Shown piece after piece: positions 34,270 to 42,539 of a stretch of 64,000 nucleotides of DNA. This stretch comes from Alistipes finegoldii DSM 17242 (GTDB lineage: Bacteria > Bacteroidota > Bacteroidia > Bacteroidales > Rikenellaceae): contig NC_018011.1 of assembly GCF_000265365.1 (NCBI RefSeq), positions 2,931,501-2,995,500 on the forward strand, read 5' to 3'. How positions within the stretch are numbered: position 1 is the stretch's first letter; the number at the start of each line of letters is the position of its first letter. Made by a program: the position numbers and the translations under genes. The notes under the pieces are model-generated. The model was not told where the DNA came from, ran no database searches, and was given only the letters and a program-made list of their open reading frames with translations.

Positions 34270-35970
34270 TTATTTGGTCAATAGCGACGGACTGTATAGA
34301 TAACGTTTGATACTGCGTTTTGGTGTTTTTTCGAACTCGGTCGGATAAATTGCCAGCTCCGAGACGCGTTCGTACGCCGCCAGCAGCGTATTCAGCTCCG
34401 TGAGGTTGTTCTGCATGATCTGCGGCAGGTCGTTCTTGTCCACGCCTTCCAGCTCGGCCTGCTCGTAATCGGGGACGACCAGCGCCTTGAGCTTTCCGTT
34501 TTCGGTTTCCAGTATGAGCGACTCCAGCACGAGATACATGTTGTTGAGCTTGTCCTCGATCTCCTCCGGGTAGATGTTCTGTCCGCTGCCGGAGAGGATC
34601 ATCGTCTTCGAACGGCCCCGGATGTAGAGCGTGCCGTCGGGGTCCATCGTGGCCATGTCGCCCGTATGCAGCCACCCGTCGGGTTCGAGGACCTTTTCGG
34701 TGTCCTTTTCGTTCTTGTAATATCCCTTCATCACATGTTCGCCGCGGACGATGATTTCGCCCGCTTCGTGCTGCGGGTCGGGCGAGTCGATCTTCACTTC
34801 GAGCTGTTCGTGCAGGTAGCGCCCGCACGATCCGGCCTTGAACTCGTTGTCGGGCGTGAAGCTGATGAGCGGCGCGCACTCGGTCATGCCGTAGCCGATG
34901 GTGATCGGGAACTTGATCTTCATCAGGAACGCTTCGGTCTCCTGATTCATCGGTGCGCCGCCGACGATGAATATGTCTACGTTGTTGCCGAAGGCCTCCA
35001 GCAGTTTTTTGCGGATCACCGAGTAGATGGCCGTGTTGAGCAGCGGAATCTTCACGGCGATCGACATGGGGCCTTTTTCGAGCATCGGCATCACCTGCTT
35101 GCGGTAGACCTTTTCGAGAATCATCGGCACGCAGCAGATGACCGTCGGTCTTACGACGCCCATGGCTTCGAGCAGAATCTTGGGCGACGGAATCTTGCCC
35201 AGCAGGGTGATGTGTCCGCCCACGGCCAGCGGCGAAAGGAAGTCGAACGCGCAGCCGTAGGCGTGCGCCAGCGGCAGGAACGACAGCGTGCGCCCGCCTT
35301 TGCGGAAATAGAAGGTGCCGGTCTGGGTGTTGATCATCCGCTGGGCGAAAATCACGTTGCCCGTCAGGTTGTTCACCGTGAGCATGACGCCCTTCGAGTA
35401 TCCCGTGGTTCCCGACGTGTAATTGAGCAGGATCACCTGATCGTTGGGAATTTCGGGGTATTTGATGTCGTTTATGCTGAATCCGCGCGGATATTTCGAG
35501 CGGTAATTCTTCAGGATGTCGCGCTGGAACTTGGTGAGCGCCTTGCCGTCGCGTTCGTAAATGGTATGGAAGTCGGTCAGCGAAAAGACGGCTTCGATCT
35601 GCCGGATCTGCTCCTCTTCGATATTGTCCCAGAAGTTGTCGCCCAAGAAGAGCATGCGGCTCTCCGAGTGGTTGATGATGTGGATGATGTCGGCGGGGGT
35701 GAAATCCTGCAGGATCGGGACGATGACCGCTCCGTATGTGATCGTGGCTATGTAGGTGATGCACCAGCGGGGATTGTTGCGGCCTATGAGGGCGATTTTG
35801 TCGCCCTGCCTGATGCCGGCCTTTTTGAAGAGGAGGTGCAGCTTGGCGACCTCCTTGGCCATCTCGTAATACGAAAAAGTTTCGCCCTTGAAATAATCGG
35901 TCAGGGCGGGCATTTCACGATTGTCGCGGAAACTGGTTTCGTATATTTTGATCAGATTCTCCTGTAACAT
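34270..35970 (-). CDS. Long-chain fatty acid-CoA ligase
   Basis: The 566-aa protein belongs to the AMP-binding family. LLNYTSGTTGYSKGVMLT is the P-loop motif, and TIGYGMTECAPLIS the A5/A6 region. GWLHTGDMATMDPDGTLYIR and GRSKTMILSGSGQNIYPEEI are the A7-A8 motifs with the hinge. It activates fatty acids with ATP and CoA at the membrane or in the cytoplasm. It stands alone with a TATCTTTG promoter upstream. The exact chain length is not visible. Confidence 0.9.
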   Translation of the reverse strand: MLQENLIKIYETSFRDNREMPALTDYFKGETFSYYEMAKEVAKLHLLFKKAGIRQGDKIALIGRNNPRWCITYIATITYGAVIVPILQDFTPADIIHIINHSESRMLFLGDNFWDNIEEEQIRQIEAVFSLTDFHTIYERDGKALTKFQRDILKNYRSKYPRGFSINDIKYPEIPNDQVILLNYTSGTTGYSKGVMLTVNNLTGNVIFAQRMINTQTGTFYFRKGGRTLSFLPLAHAYGCAFDFLSPLAVGGHITLLGKIPSPKILLEAMGVVRPTVICCVPMILEKVYRKQVMPMLEKGPMSIAVKIPLLNTAIYSVIRKKLLEAFGNNVDIFIVGGAPMNQETEAFLMKIKFPITIGYGMTECAPLISFTPDNEFKAGSCGRYLHEQLEVKIDSPDPQHEAGEIIVRGEHVMKGYYKNEKDTEKVLEPDGWLHTGDMATMDPDGTLYIRGRSKTMILSGSGQNIYPEEIEDKLNNMYLVLESLILETENGKLKALVVPDYEQAELEGVDKNDLPQIMQNNLTELNTLLAAYERVSELAIYPTEFEKTPKRSIKRYLYSPSLLTK

Positions 35971-35991
35971 GGTCGCGTCCTAATTGCTGAG

Positions 35992-35999
35992 CAAAGATA
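35992..35999 (-). promoter_or_regulatory. -7 box (TATCTTTG) for the acyl-CoA ligase
   Basis: TAnnTTTG match on the minus strand, 22 nt before the ATG. Confidence 0.55.
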
Positions 36000-36099
36000 G
36001 GCGAAAAAAACGATTTTACCGCCAAATCGCGGTATTTTTTATCCTATATTGCCTATGTTTTGAACCGTAAGCCCTGCCGCAGAGCTTTTTGAGCCGTTT

Positions 36100-36798
36100 T
36101 TATTCCTCTTTCTTTTCCGGCTTGGGGGGCTGCTGTTTCACGTGGCGGGGTTTCCAGATGTAGATTTTCGATTCCGTGCCGGCCTTGAGCCTTTCGATAT
36201 TTTTGCGGTGCGTGTAGATCAGCAGCACGGCGATGATGAACGAGAACACGACGAACGGAACCAGATGGTTCACTTTCGGCGAAATGAGCGTGAAAATGGG
36301 GAAGCTGCACCCTGCGACCATCGAGGCCAGCGATACGTAGTGCGTAATCATCAACACGAGGAACCAGACGCCGAAGCAGAGCAGCACCAGCGGGGCGTTT
36401 ACGCCCATGATGGCGCCGACGAGCGTCGCCACGCCCTTGCCGCCGCGGAATCCGGCGAAGATCGGGAAGATATGCCCCAGAACGGCGGCGAATACGGCGA
36501 TGAAGCGCAGGATGTAGAACCACGTTTCGTTTGCGCCGTCGGCGAAAACGCTGTCGTATTTCATCAGGTCGATGATCGTCACGGCGACGAATCCCTTCAG
36601 CACGTCCAGTCCGAAAACGGGCAGGGCCGCGCGCTTGCCCAGCACGCGCAGCATGTTGGTCGTGCCGGCGTTTTTGCTGCCGTGTTCGCGGATGTCGATG
36701 CCGTAATATTTTTTGCCGATCCACACGGCACTCGGAATCGAACCCAGCAGATAGGCGATGATAATCAGGGTCGTGGCGGTGTAATATGTCAGAATCAT
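36100..36798 (-). CDS. plsY: Glycerol-3-phosphate acyltransferase PlsY
   Basis: The ATG at 36798 gives 232 aa; the longer frame from 36828 runs into the promoter. PlsY motifs are present: LLGSIPSAVWIGKKYYGIDI, REHGSKNAGTTNMLR with the GSxNxGxTN-type substrate loop, VLGHIFPIFAGFRGGKGVAT. Five or more membrane helices are evident. It transfers the acyl group from acyl-phosphate to glycerol-3-phosphate, the first step of phospholipid synthesis. The C-terminal tail is longer and more basic than usual. Confidence 0.93.
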   Translation of the reverse strand: MILTYYTATTLIIIAYLLGSIPSAVWIGKKYYGIDIREHGSKNAGTTNMLRVLGKRAALPVFGLDVLKGFVAVTIIDLMKYDSVFADGANETWFYILRFIAVFAAVLGHIFPIFAGFRGGKGVATLVGAIMGVNAPLVLLCFGVWFLVLMITHYVSLASMVAGCSFPIFTLISPKVNHLVPFVVFSFIIAVLLIYTHRKNIERLKAGTESKIYIWKPRHVKQQPPKPEKKEE

Positions 36799-36825
36799 AG
36801 TGACTTTTCCGGGGTTTGTATAATG

Positions 36826-36833
36826 CAAATATA
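36826..36833 (-). promoter_or_regulatory. -7 box (TATATTTG) for plsY
   Basis: TAnnTTTG match on the minus strand, 28 nt before the ATG at 36798. Confidence 0.55.
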
Positions 36834-36906
36834 ATAAAAAAATCGTATTTGCAGCTTCCGGATGAAAAATCCGGCGCAGGGACGTCGGGTTTTCGGAGAA
36901 TTGCGT

Positions 36907-36914
36907 TATCTTTG
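36907..36914 (+). promoter_or_regulatory. -7 box (TATCTTTG) for the YitT gene
   Basis: TAnnTTTG match 18 nt before the ATG at 36932. Confidence 0.55.
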
Positions 36915-36931
36915 CCTAAAAATATACCTTT

Positions 36932-37921
36932 ATGAATACAAAGGCTTTGCTGGAGCCGATGGGGTCGTGGGCGTGGTGGCGCTCGTGGTTCCTGATTTTT
37001 CTCGGCTGTTCGATCATGGGCGCGGGTTTCGTGCTGTTCGTCAATCCCTACAATTTCGTGCCGGGAGGTGTCTACGGTATGGGTATCGTACTCCACAACA
37101 TTTTCCCGTCGATTCAGGTCGGTACGTTCGGCTATATGTTCGACGTGCCGCTGATGCTCACCGCGATGCTGGTTTTCGGCGGGCAGTTCGGTACGCGCAC
37201 GGTGCTGGCTGCGCTCTATACGCCCGGTTTCATGAACGTGCTGACGCGGCTGGTCTATCCCGACGCCGCGGCCGTCGAGAGTCTCGATCCGGCGTTGTTG
37301 CTGGGCGGCCGGCTCGACCTGTCGAACGACCTGCTGCTGACGTGTATCATCGGCGCCGTGGTCATCGGTATCGGGCAGGGCGTCGTCGTGCGCCAGCAGG
37401 CGACTACGGGCGGCACGGACATCGTGGCGATGCTGCTGCAGAAGTTTGCCGGCATCAAGTTCTCGACCGGCATCCTGCTCGCCGACGGTTTCGTCGTGCT
37501 GTCGGGTCTGGCCGTTATCGGTTTCGGACTGGGTACGGGCGACGCTGCTTCCAACGGCTGGATGTTGACGCTCTATTCGCTCATCACGATCTACATCACC
37601 TCGCGCGTGATCGCCTATCTGCTGAACGGCGCGTCGTACGACAAACTGCTGTTCATCATCAGCGACCACCACGAGCAGCTCAAGCGCTTCATCATCGAAG
37701 ACCTTGACCGCAGCGCCACTTATATCAAGTCGAAAGGCATGTACACCGACGCGCTGCGCGACATGATCTTTTTGGTGGTCAGCCGCAAGGAGGTGCGGCT
37801 CGTGCAGCACAAGATCAAGGAGATCGACCCTTCGGCGTTCGTGGTGGTGACCGACGCCTACGAGACTTTCGGCGAGGGCTTCAAGCAGTTCCCCGACAAG
37901 AACGAGATTCATGCCGAATAA
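36932..37921 (+). CDS. YitT-family membrane protein (DUF161/DUF2179)
   Basis: The 329-aa protein has about five membrane segments in residues 15-200 (FLIFLGCSIMGAGFVLFVNP, GYMFDVPLMLTAMLVFGGQF). VRQQATTGGTDIVAMLL is typical of YitT proteins. A soluble DUF2179 domain follows (residues 215-315: KLLFIISDHHEQLKRFIIED, VVSRKEVRLVQHKIKEID). Its substrate is unknown. It overlaps the start of miaB by 11 nt, so the two are co-translated. Confidence 0.85.
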   Translation: MNTKALLEPMGSWAWWRSWFLIFLGCSIMGAGFVLFVNPYNFVPGGVYGMGIVLHNIFPSIQVGTFGYMFDVPLMLTAMLVFGGQFGTRTVLAALYTPGFMNVLTRLVYPDAAAVESLDPALLLGGRLDLSNDLLLTCIIGAVVIGIGQGVVVRQQATTGGTDIVAMLLQKFAGIKFSTGILLADGFVVLSGLAVIGFGLGTGDAASNGWMLTLYSLITIYITSRVIAYLLNGASYDKLLFIISDHHEQLKRFIIEDLDRSATYIKSKGMYTDALRDMIFLVVSRKEVRLVQHKIKEIDPSAFVVVTDAYETFGEGFKQFPDKNEIHAE

Positions 37922-39299
37922 CAGAAACGAAAACGTGGAATTAAGACTCGATACGAATACATTGCGCCCCCTGTCGGGCGCCGGACGCAAACTTTTTGTC
38001 GAAACCTACGGCTGCCAGATGAATGTCGGCGACACCGAGATCGTGGTCTCCGTGATGCAGCGCGAAGGGTACGTATATACCGAGCGGATCGACGAGGCGG
38101 ACGTTATCCTGATCAACACCTGTTCGATCCGCGACAATGCCGAACAGCGCATCTGGGGCCGTCTGGCCGAGATGAAACGCTACCGCCGGGCCAACCCCGG
38201 ACTGGTCGTGGGTGTCATCGGCTGTATGGCCGAGCGCCTGAAGGAGAAGCTGGTCGAAGGACCGCACGGCGTCGATGTCGTGGCCGGGCCTGACGCCTAC
38301 CGCGACCTGCCCCGGCTTGTGCGCGAAGCCGAAGCGGGCGGCAAGGGCGTCAATGTCCTGCTCTCGACCGAGGAGACCTATGCCGAGATCGCTCCCGTGC
38401 GGCTCGACCGCAACGGCGTAAGCGCCTTCGTCGCCATCATGCGCGGCTGCAACAACTTCTGCTCATACTGCGTGGTGCCCTATACCCGCGGCCGCGAACG
38501 CAGCCGCGATCCCGAAACCATTCTCGCGGAGGTCCGGACGCTGTTCGGGAACGGCTACCGCGAGGTGACGCTGCTGGGGCAGAACGTCAACTCCTACCGC
38601 TTCGGCGAGGTGGACTTTCCCGGCCTGATGCGCCGCGTGGCCTCCATTTCGCCCCTGCTGCGCGTGCGTTTCGCCACGTCGCACCCCAAGGATATCAGCG
38701 ACCGCCTGCTGGAGGTCATGGCCGAAATGCCCAATATCTGCCGTGCGATCCATCTGCCCGCCCAGTCGGGTGCCTCGTCGATGCTCGCGCGCATGAACCG
38801 CAAATATACCCGCGAATGGTACCTCGACCGGGTCGCGGCCATCCGCCGCTACCTGCCCGACTGCGCCGTTACGACCGACCTGATCGCCGGATTTTCGGGC
38901 GAGACGGAGGAGGAGCACGCCGCGACGCTCTCGCTGATGCGCGAGGTCGGCTACGAGTTCGCCTATATGTTCAAATATTCGGAGCGCCCCGGCACTTACG
39001 CGCACAAGCACCTGCCCGACGACGTGCCCGAAGAGGTGAAGTCGGCGCGGCTGGCCGAAATCATCGCCCTGCAGAACGAACTGAGCCGCGCGAGCAACCT
39101 GCGCGACGTGGGGCGCGAATTCGAAGTGCTGGTCGAGGGAACGTCCAAGCGCGACGAGAACCAGCTTTCGGGCCGTACCTCGCAGAACAAGGTCGTGGTC
39201 TTCGACCGCGGCGGCCACGGCGTCGGCGACTATGTGCGGGTCCGCATCACGGGCTGCACTCCCGCGACGCTTTTCGGAGAAGAAATTTCAGAAGGATAA
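37911..39299 (+). CDS. miaB: tRNA-2-methylthio-N6-dimethylallyladenosine synthase MiaB
   Basis: The 462-aa protein has the three MTTase domains. The N-terminal UPF0004 Cys are in ETYGCQMN, NTCSIRD and GCMAER. The radical SAM CxxxCxxC is in CNNFCSYCVVPYTRGRERSR. The C-terminal TRAM domain follows about residue 385 (FEVLVEGTSKRDENQLSGRT). It adds the methylthio group to i6A37 of tRNAs that read UNN codons. The frame before the stop is compatible with the DEAD-box gene start 16 nt downstream. Confidence 0.95.
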   Translation: MPNNRNENVELRLDTNTLRPLSGAGRKLFVETYGCQMNVGDTEIVVSVMQREGYVYTERIDEADVILINTCSIRDNAEQRIWGRLAEMKRYRRANPGLVVGVIGCMAERLKEKLVEGPHGVDVVAGPDAYRDLPRLVREAEAGGKGVNVLLSTEETYAEIAPVRLDRNGVSAFVAIMRGCNNFCSYCVVPYTRGRERSRDPETILAEVRTLFGNGYREVTLLGQNVNSYRFGEVDFPGLMRRVASISPLLRVRFATSHPKDISDRLLEVMAEMPNICRAIHLPAQSGASSMLARMNRKYTREWYLDRVAAIRRYLPDCAVTTDLIAGFSGETEEEHAATLSLMREVGYEFAYMFKYSERPGTYAHKHLPDDVPEEVKSARLAEIIALQNELSRASNLRDVGREFEVLVEGTSKRDENQLSGRTSQNKVVVFDRGGHGVGDYVRVRITGCTPATLFGEEISEG

Positions 39300-39315
39300 A
39301 ATTAAGATACGTAAA

Positions 39316-40824
39316 ATGCGATTTGACGAACTTGAGTTGGAGGATGAGATCCTCGACGGACTCTACGATATGAATTTTCAGGAGATGACTCCGGTGCAGG
39401 AACACACGATCCCGGTGATTCTCGAAGGCCGCGACATCATCGGATGCGCGCAGACGGGAACGGGCAAGACGGCGGCCTACACGCTGCCGTTGCTGAACCG
39501 GCTGCTGCTCGAAGGCAACGAAGACAATGTGATAAAATCGGTGATCATCGTGCCCACGCGCGAACTGGCGCAGCAGATAGACCAGCAGTTTCAGGGCTTT
39601 TCCTATTACCTGCCCATCTCGACCACGGTCGTTTACGGCGGCGGCGACGGCAAGGGCTGGGACGTGCAGAAGCGGGGTATGCTGATGGGGTCGGACGTGG
39701 TCATCGCCACTCCCGGCCGCATGATTTCGCATATCCAGAACAGCGGCATCGACCTCTCGCATGTCGAATGCCTGATTCTCGACGAAGCCGACCGCATGCT
39801 CGACATGGGTTTCAGCGAGGACATCATGAAGATCGTCTCGTACATGCCAAAGGAGCGGCAGACGATCATGTTCTCGGCGACGCTGCCCCCGAAGATCCGC
39901 GAACTGGCCAAGACCATTCTGCGCAATCCCGCCGAGGTGAATATCGCCATTTCGAAACCCAACGAGGCTATCGACCAGTCGGCCTATGTCTGCTATGAGA
40001 ACCAGAAGCTGGACATCATCCGCGAGATGTTCGCCGAGCCGACCGAGTCGAAGACGATCATCTTCTCGTCGTCGAAGATGAAGGTCAAGGAGCTGGCCCA
40101 TACGCTCAAACGCATGAAACTCAACGTGGCGGCCATGCACTCCGATCTGGAGCAGGCCCAGCGCGAGGAGGTGATGCTCGACTTCAAGAACAACAAGGTC
40201 TCGATCCTCGTGGCCACCGACATCGTGGCGCGCGGCATTGACATCGAGGACATCGGACTGGTCATCAATTACGACGTGCCGCACGACCCCGAAGATTATA
40301 TCCACCGCATCGGCCGTACGGCGCGTGCCGCGGCGACCGGCGCTGCCGTGACCTTCGTCAGCGAGGAGGAACAGGGGAAATTCCACGCCATCGAGAAGTT
40401 TATCGAGCGGGATATCCGCAAAGCCGAACTGCCCGCAAGCGTGGGCGAAGGCCCGAAATACGCACCCGACGAAAACCGCGGACGTTTCGGCCGCGGCGGC
40501 AGGGGCGGCCGTGGGGGATCGGGACGCGGAGGTTCCGGCCGCGGCCGTGGACGCGGCGATAAAGGCGACGGAGGACGCTCAAGCAGGGGCGACGGCGACC
40601 GTAACCGCGACCGTCGCGGCGACAGAGAGCGTGCAGCTGCGGCGCCGGCCGAAAACGGCGCCGGGACTCCGCAGGCTGCGCCGGCGGATAACGACCATGC
40701 ATCGGGCCGCGGCGAAGGCAACCGCGGAACGCGCGACCGCAAACGCCATCGCGGCGGCCGTAACCGCAATCGCAACCGCGGCGGAAATCCGCAGGAGGGC
40801 GGGGCTACGCCGGCGGCGAATTAG
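39316..40824 (+). CDS. DEAD-box RNA helicase with RGG-rich tail
   Basis: The ATG at 39316 gives 502 aa; a longer frame from 39232 overlaps miaB. Motifs in order: Q motif (PVQEHTIPVI), I (AQTGTGKT), Ia (PTRELAQQ), II (DEAD as LILDEADRMLDMG), III (SAT), IV-VI (ATDIVARGID, HRIGRTARA). After about residue 390 comes a Gly/Arg-rich tail (GRFGRGGRGG, DRDRRGDRERA) that probably binds RNA and folds poorly. The family is RhlE/DeaD-like; a role in ribosome assembly or cold-linked mRNA unwinding is inferred. Confidence 0.93.
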   Translation: MRFDELELEDEILDGLYDMNFQEMTPVQEHTIPVILEGRDIIGCAQTGTGKTAAYTLPLLNRLLLEGNEDNVIKSVIIVPTRELAQQIDQQFQGFSYYLPISTTVVYGGGDGKGWDVQKRGMLMGSDVVIATPGRMISHIQNSGIDLSHVECLILDEADRMLDMGFSEDIMKIVSYMPKERQTIMFSATLPPKIRELAKTILRNPAEVNIAISKPNEAIDQSAYVCYENQKLDIIREMFAEPTESKTIIFSSSKMKVKELAHTLKRMKLNVAAMHSDLEQAQREEVMLDFKNNKVSILVATDIVARGIDIEDIGLVINYDVPHDPEDYIHRIGRTARAAATGAAVTFVSEEEQGKFHAIEKFIERDIRKAELPASVGEGPKYAPDENRGRFGRGGRGGRGGSGRGGSGRGRGRGDKGDGGRSSRGDGDRNRDRRGDRERAAAAPAENGAGTPQAAPADNDHASGRGEGNRGTRDRKRHRGGRNRNRNRGGNPQEGGATPAAN

Positions 40825-40848
40825 ACCGGCGGACACTTCAAGATAATA

Positions 40849-40881
40849 GAGACCGGACTCAGTCGGAGTCCGGTCTTTCTG
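40849..40881 (+). terminator. Terminator after the DEAD-box gene
   Basis: AGACCGGACTC and GAGTCCGGTCT pair around AGTCG and are followed by TT-rich sequence. Confidence 0.8.
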
Positions 40882-40952
40882 TTTTCCTTCCCGTTTGAAG
40901 CCGGGTTACTTCCGCCGGGAATGGACCTGCACAGGTACTCCGGAGTATAAAA

Positions 40953-40979
40953 AGTCCCCCTTTGTCAAAGGGGGACTTG
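40953..40979. repeat. Perfect palindrome with GTC loop
   Basis: AAGTCCCCCTTT and AAAGGGGGACTT enclose GTC. It lies in the gap between the DEAD-box gene and der, away from any stop codon, so it is unlikely to be a simple terminator and may be a REP-like repeat. Confidence 0.65.
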
Positions 40980-41043
40980 GCGGGATATCGGTTCCTGATT
41001 TCGCTGTGCGAAAGAGGTCCGGTAGCCTTGTATTGCGGCCGTC

Positions 41044-42348
41044 TTACTTCTGCCGGAAATAAATCTGCATCGGCACCCCGGCGAAATCCCAGTGGTCGCG
41101 GATGTTGTTTTCGAGGAACCGGCGGTACGGCTCCTTGATGTACTGCGGCAGGTTGACGAAAAACGCGAACTGCGGCGTGGGCGTCGGGAGCTGGGTCACG
41201 TACTTGATCTTGATGTATTTGCCCTTGGTCGCGGGGGGCGGATAGTTCTCGATCAGCGGCAGCAGGAAATCGTTCAGTTCCGAGGTCGAGATGCGGCGTT
41301 TGCGCGACTGGTAGACCCGGATCGCGGTCTGGAGCACGTCGAATATGCGCTGTTTGCTGAGTACCGAGGTGAAGATGATCGGAATGTCGTTGAACGGCGC
41401 GAGTTTCTTTTTCAGGAACTCCGTCCACTCCTTCATCGTGTTGTTGTCTTTCTCTATGAGGTCCCACTTGTTGACCACGATCACGCAACCCTTGCGGTTG
41501 CGGACGATCAGGTTGTGGATGTTGAGGTCCTGCGATTCGAGTCCCTGCTGGGCGTCGAGCATCAGGATGCAGACGTCGGAATTCTCGATGGCGCGGATCG
41601 AGCGCATCACCGAGTAGAATTCGAGGTCCTCCATCGCCTTGCCCTTCTTGCGCATGCCTGCCGTGTCCACGAGGTAGAAATCCATGCCGAACTTGTTGTA
41701 GCGGGTGTGGATCGAGTCGCGGGTGGTGCCGGCGATCGAGGTCACGATGTTGCGTTCCTCGCCCAGCAGCGCGTTGGTCATCGACGACTTGCCGACGTTG
41801 GGACGGCCGACGATGGTGATATGGGGCAGGTCCTCGTCCTCTTCGGGGACGGTCTCCGCGGGCAGCGCCGCGAGGATGGCGTCCATCAGGTCGCCCGTAC
41901 CGCTGCCGCTCATCGAACTGATGCAGAACGGATCGCCCAAACCGAGGGCGTAGAACTCGTGCGAGGAGTAGATCTGGTCGTTGTTGTCCACTTTGTTGCA
42001 GACGAGGATCACCTTTTTCGAGGTGCGGCGCAGGATATCGGCCATCAGCTGGTCGAGGTCGGTGATGCCGGTCGCAACCTCCACCAGAAAGAGGATCACG
42101 TCGGCCTCGTCGATGGCCAGCAGTACCTGACGGCGGATTTCGTCTTCGAAAATATCCTCCGAATTGACGGTGTAGCCGCCGGTGTCGATCACCGAAAATT
42201 CCTTTCCGTTCCAGTCCGTTTTGCCGTAGTGGCGGTCGCGGGTGGTGCCGGCCGTCGCATCGACGATGGCCTTCCGCTGGCCCACCAGACGGTTGAAGAG
42301 GGTGCTTTTGCCGACGTTAGGACGGCCCACGATTGCTACAAGGCTCAT
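41044..42348 (-). CDS. der: Ribosome-assembly GTPase Der (EngA)
   Basis: From the ATG at 42348 the protein is 434 aa. Two GTPase domains in tandem: G1 motifs GRPNVGKSTLFNRL (residues 8-) and GRPNVGKSSMTNAL (about 181), each with DTxG (DTGGYT, DTAGMR) and NKxD (NKVD, NKWD). The KH-like domain (PTPTPQFAFFVNLPQYIKEP) ends the chain. Der helps to mature the large ribosomal subunit. The longer frame to 44031 is an artefact of an open antisense frame in the neighbour. Confidence 0.95.
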   Translation of the reverse strand: MSLVAIVGRPNVGKSTLFNRLVGQRKAIVDATAGTTRDRHYGKTDWNGKEFSVIDTGGYTVNSEDIFEDEIRRQVLLAIDEADVILFLVEVATGITDLDQLMADILRRTSKKVILVCNKVDNNDQIYSSHEFYALGLGDPFCISSMSGSGTGDLMDAILAALPAETVPEEDEDLPHITIVGRPNVGKSSMTNALLGEERNIVTSIAGTTRDSIHTRYNKFGMDFYLVDTAGMRKKGKAMEDLEFYSVMRSIRAIENSDVCILMLDAQQGLESQDLNIHNLIVRNRKGCVIVVNKWDLIEKDNNTMKEWTEFLKKKLAPFNDIPIIFTSVLSKQRIFDVLQTAIRVYQSRKRRISTSELNDFLLPLIENYPPPATKGKYIKIKYVTQLPTPTPQFAFFVNLPQYIKEPYRRFLENNIRDHWDFAGVPMQIYFRQK

Positions 42349-42370
42349 ATTCTTTTCTTTTTTCTTAGGG

Positions 42371-42378
42371 CAAAGATA
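42371..42378 (-). promoter_or_regulatory. -7 box (TATCTTTG) for der
   Basis: TAnnTTTG match on the minus strand, 23 nt before the ATG. It is part of the direct repeat described for 42373-42475. Confidence 0.55.
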
Positions 42379-42474
42379 GTGCAAGTCGGGCGCAATGCCA
42401 AATTTATTTGAGCATTGTCCGTACGCCGCCTGTATGCTGCACGGATAGTGCAGGTCGGGCGCAAAACCAAATGC
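42374..42474. repeat. Imperfect direct repeat upstream of der
   Basis: GATAGTGCAAGTCGGGCGCA (42375-) and GATAGTGCAGGTCGGGCGCA (near 42444), then AAxxCCAAAT in both, about 69 nt apart. The first copy overlaps the der -7 box. Confidence 0.65.
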
Positions 42475-42539
42475 GCGGGACTCTTGCGGAACACACTCTG
42501 TAAAAACTGCAGGACAGAGAATACTCGTCCGGATACTTA

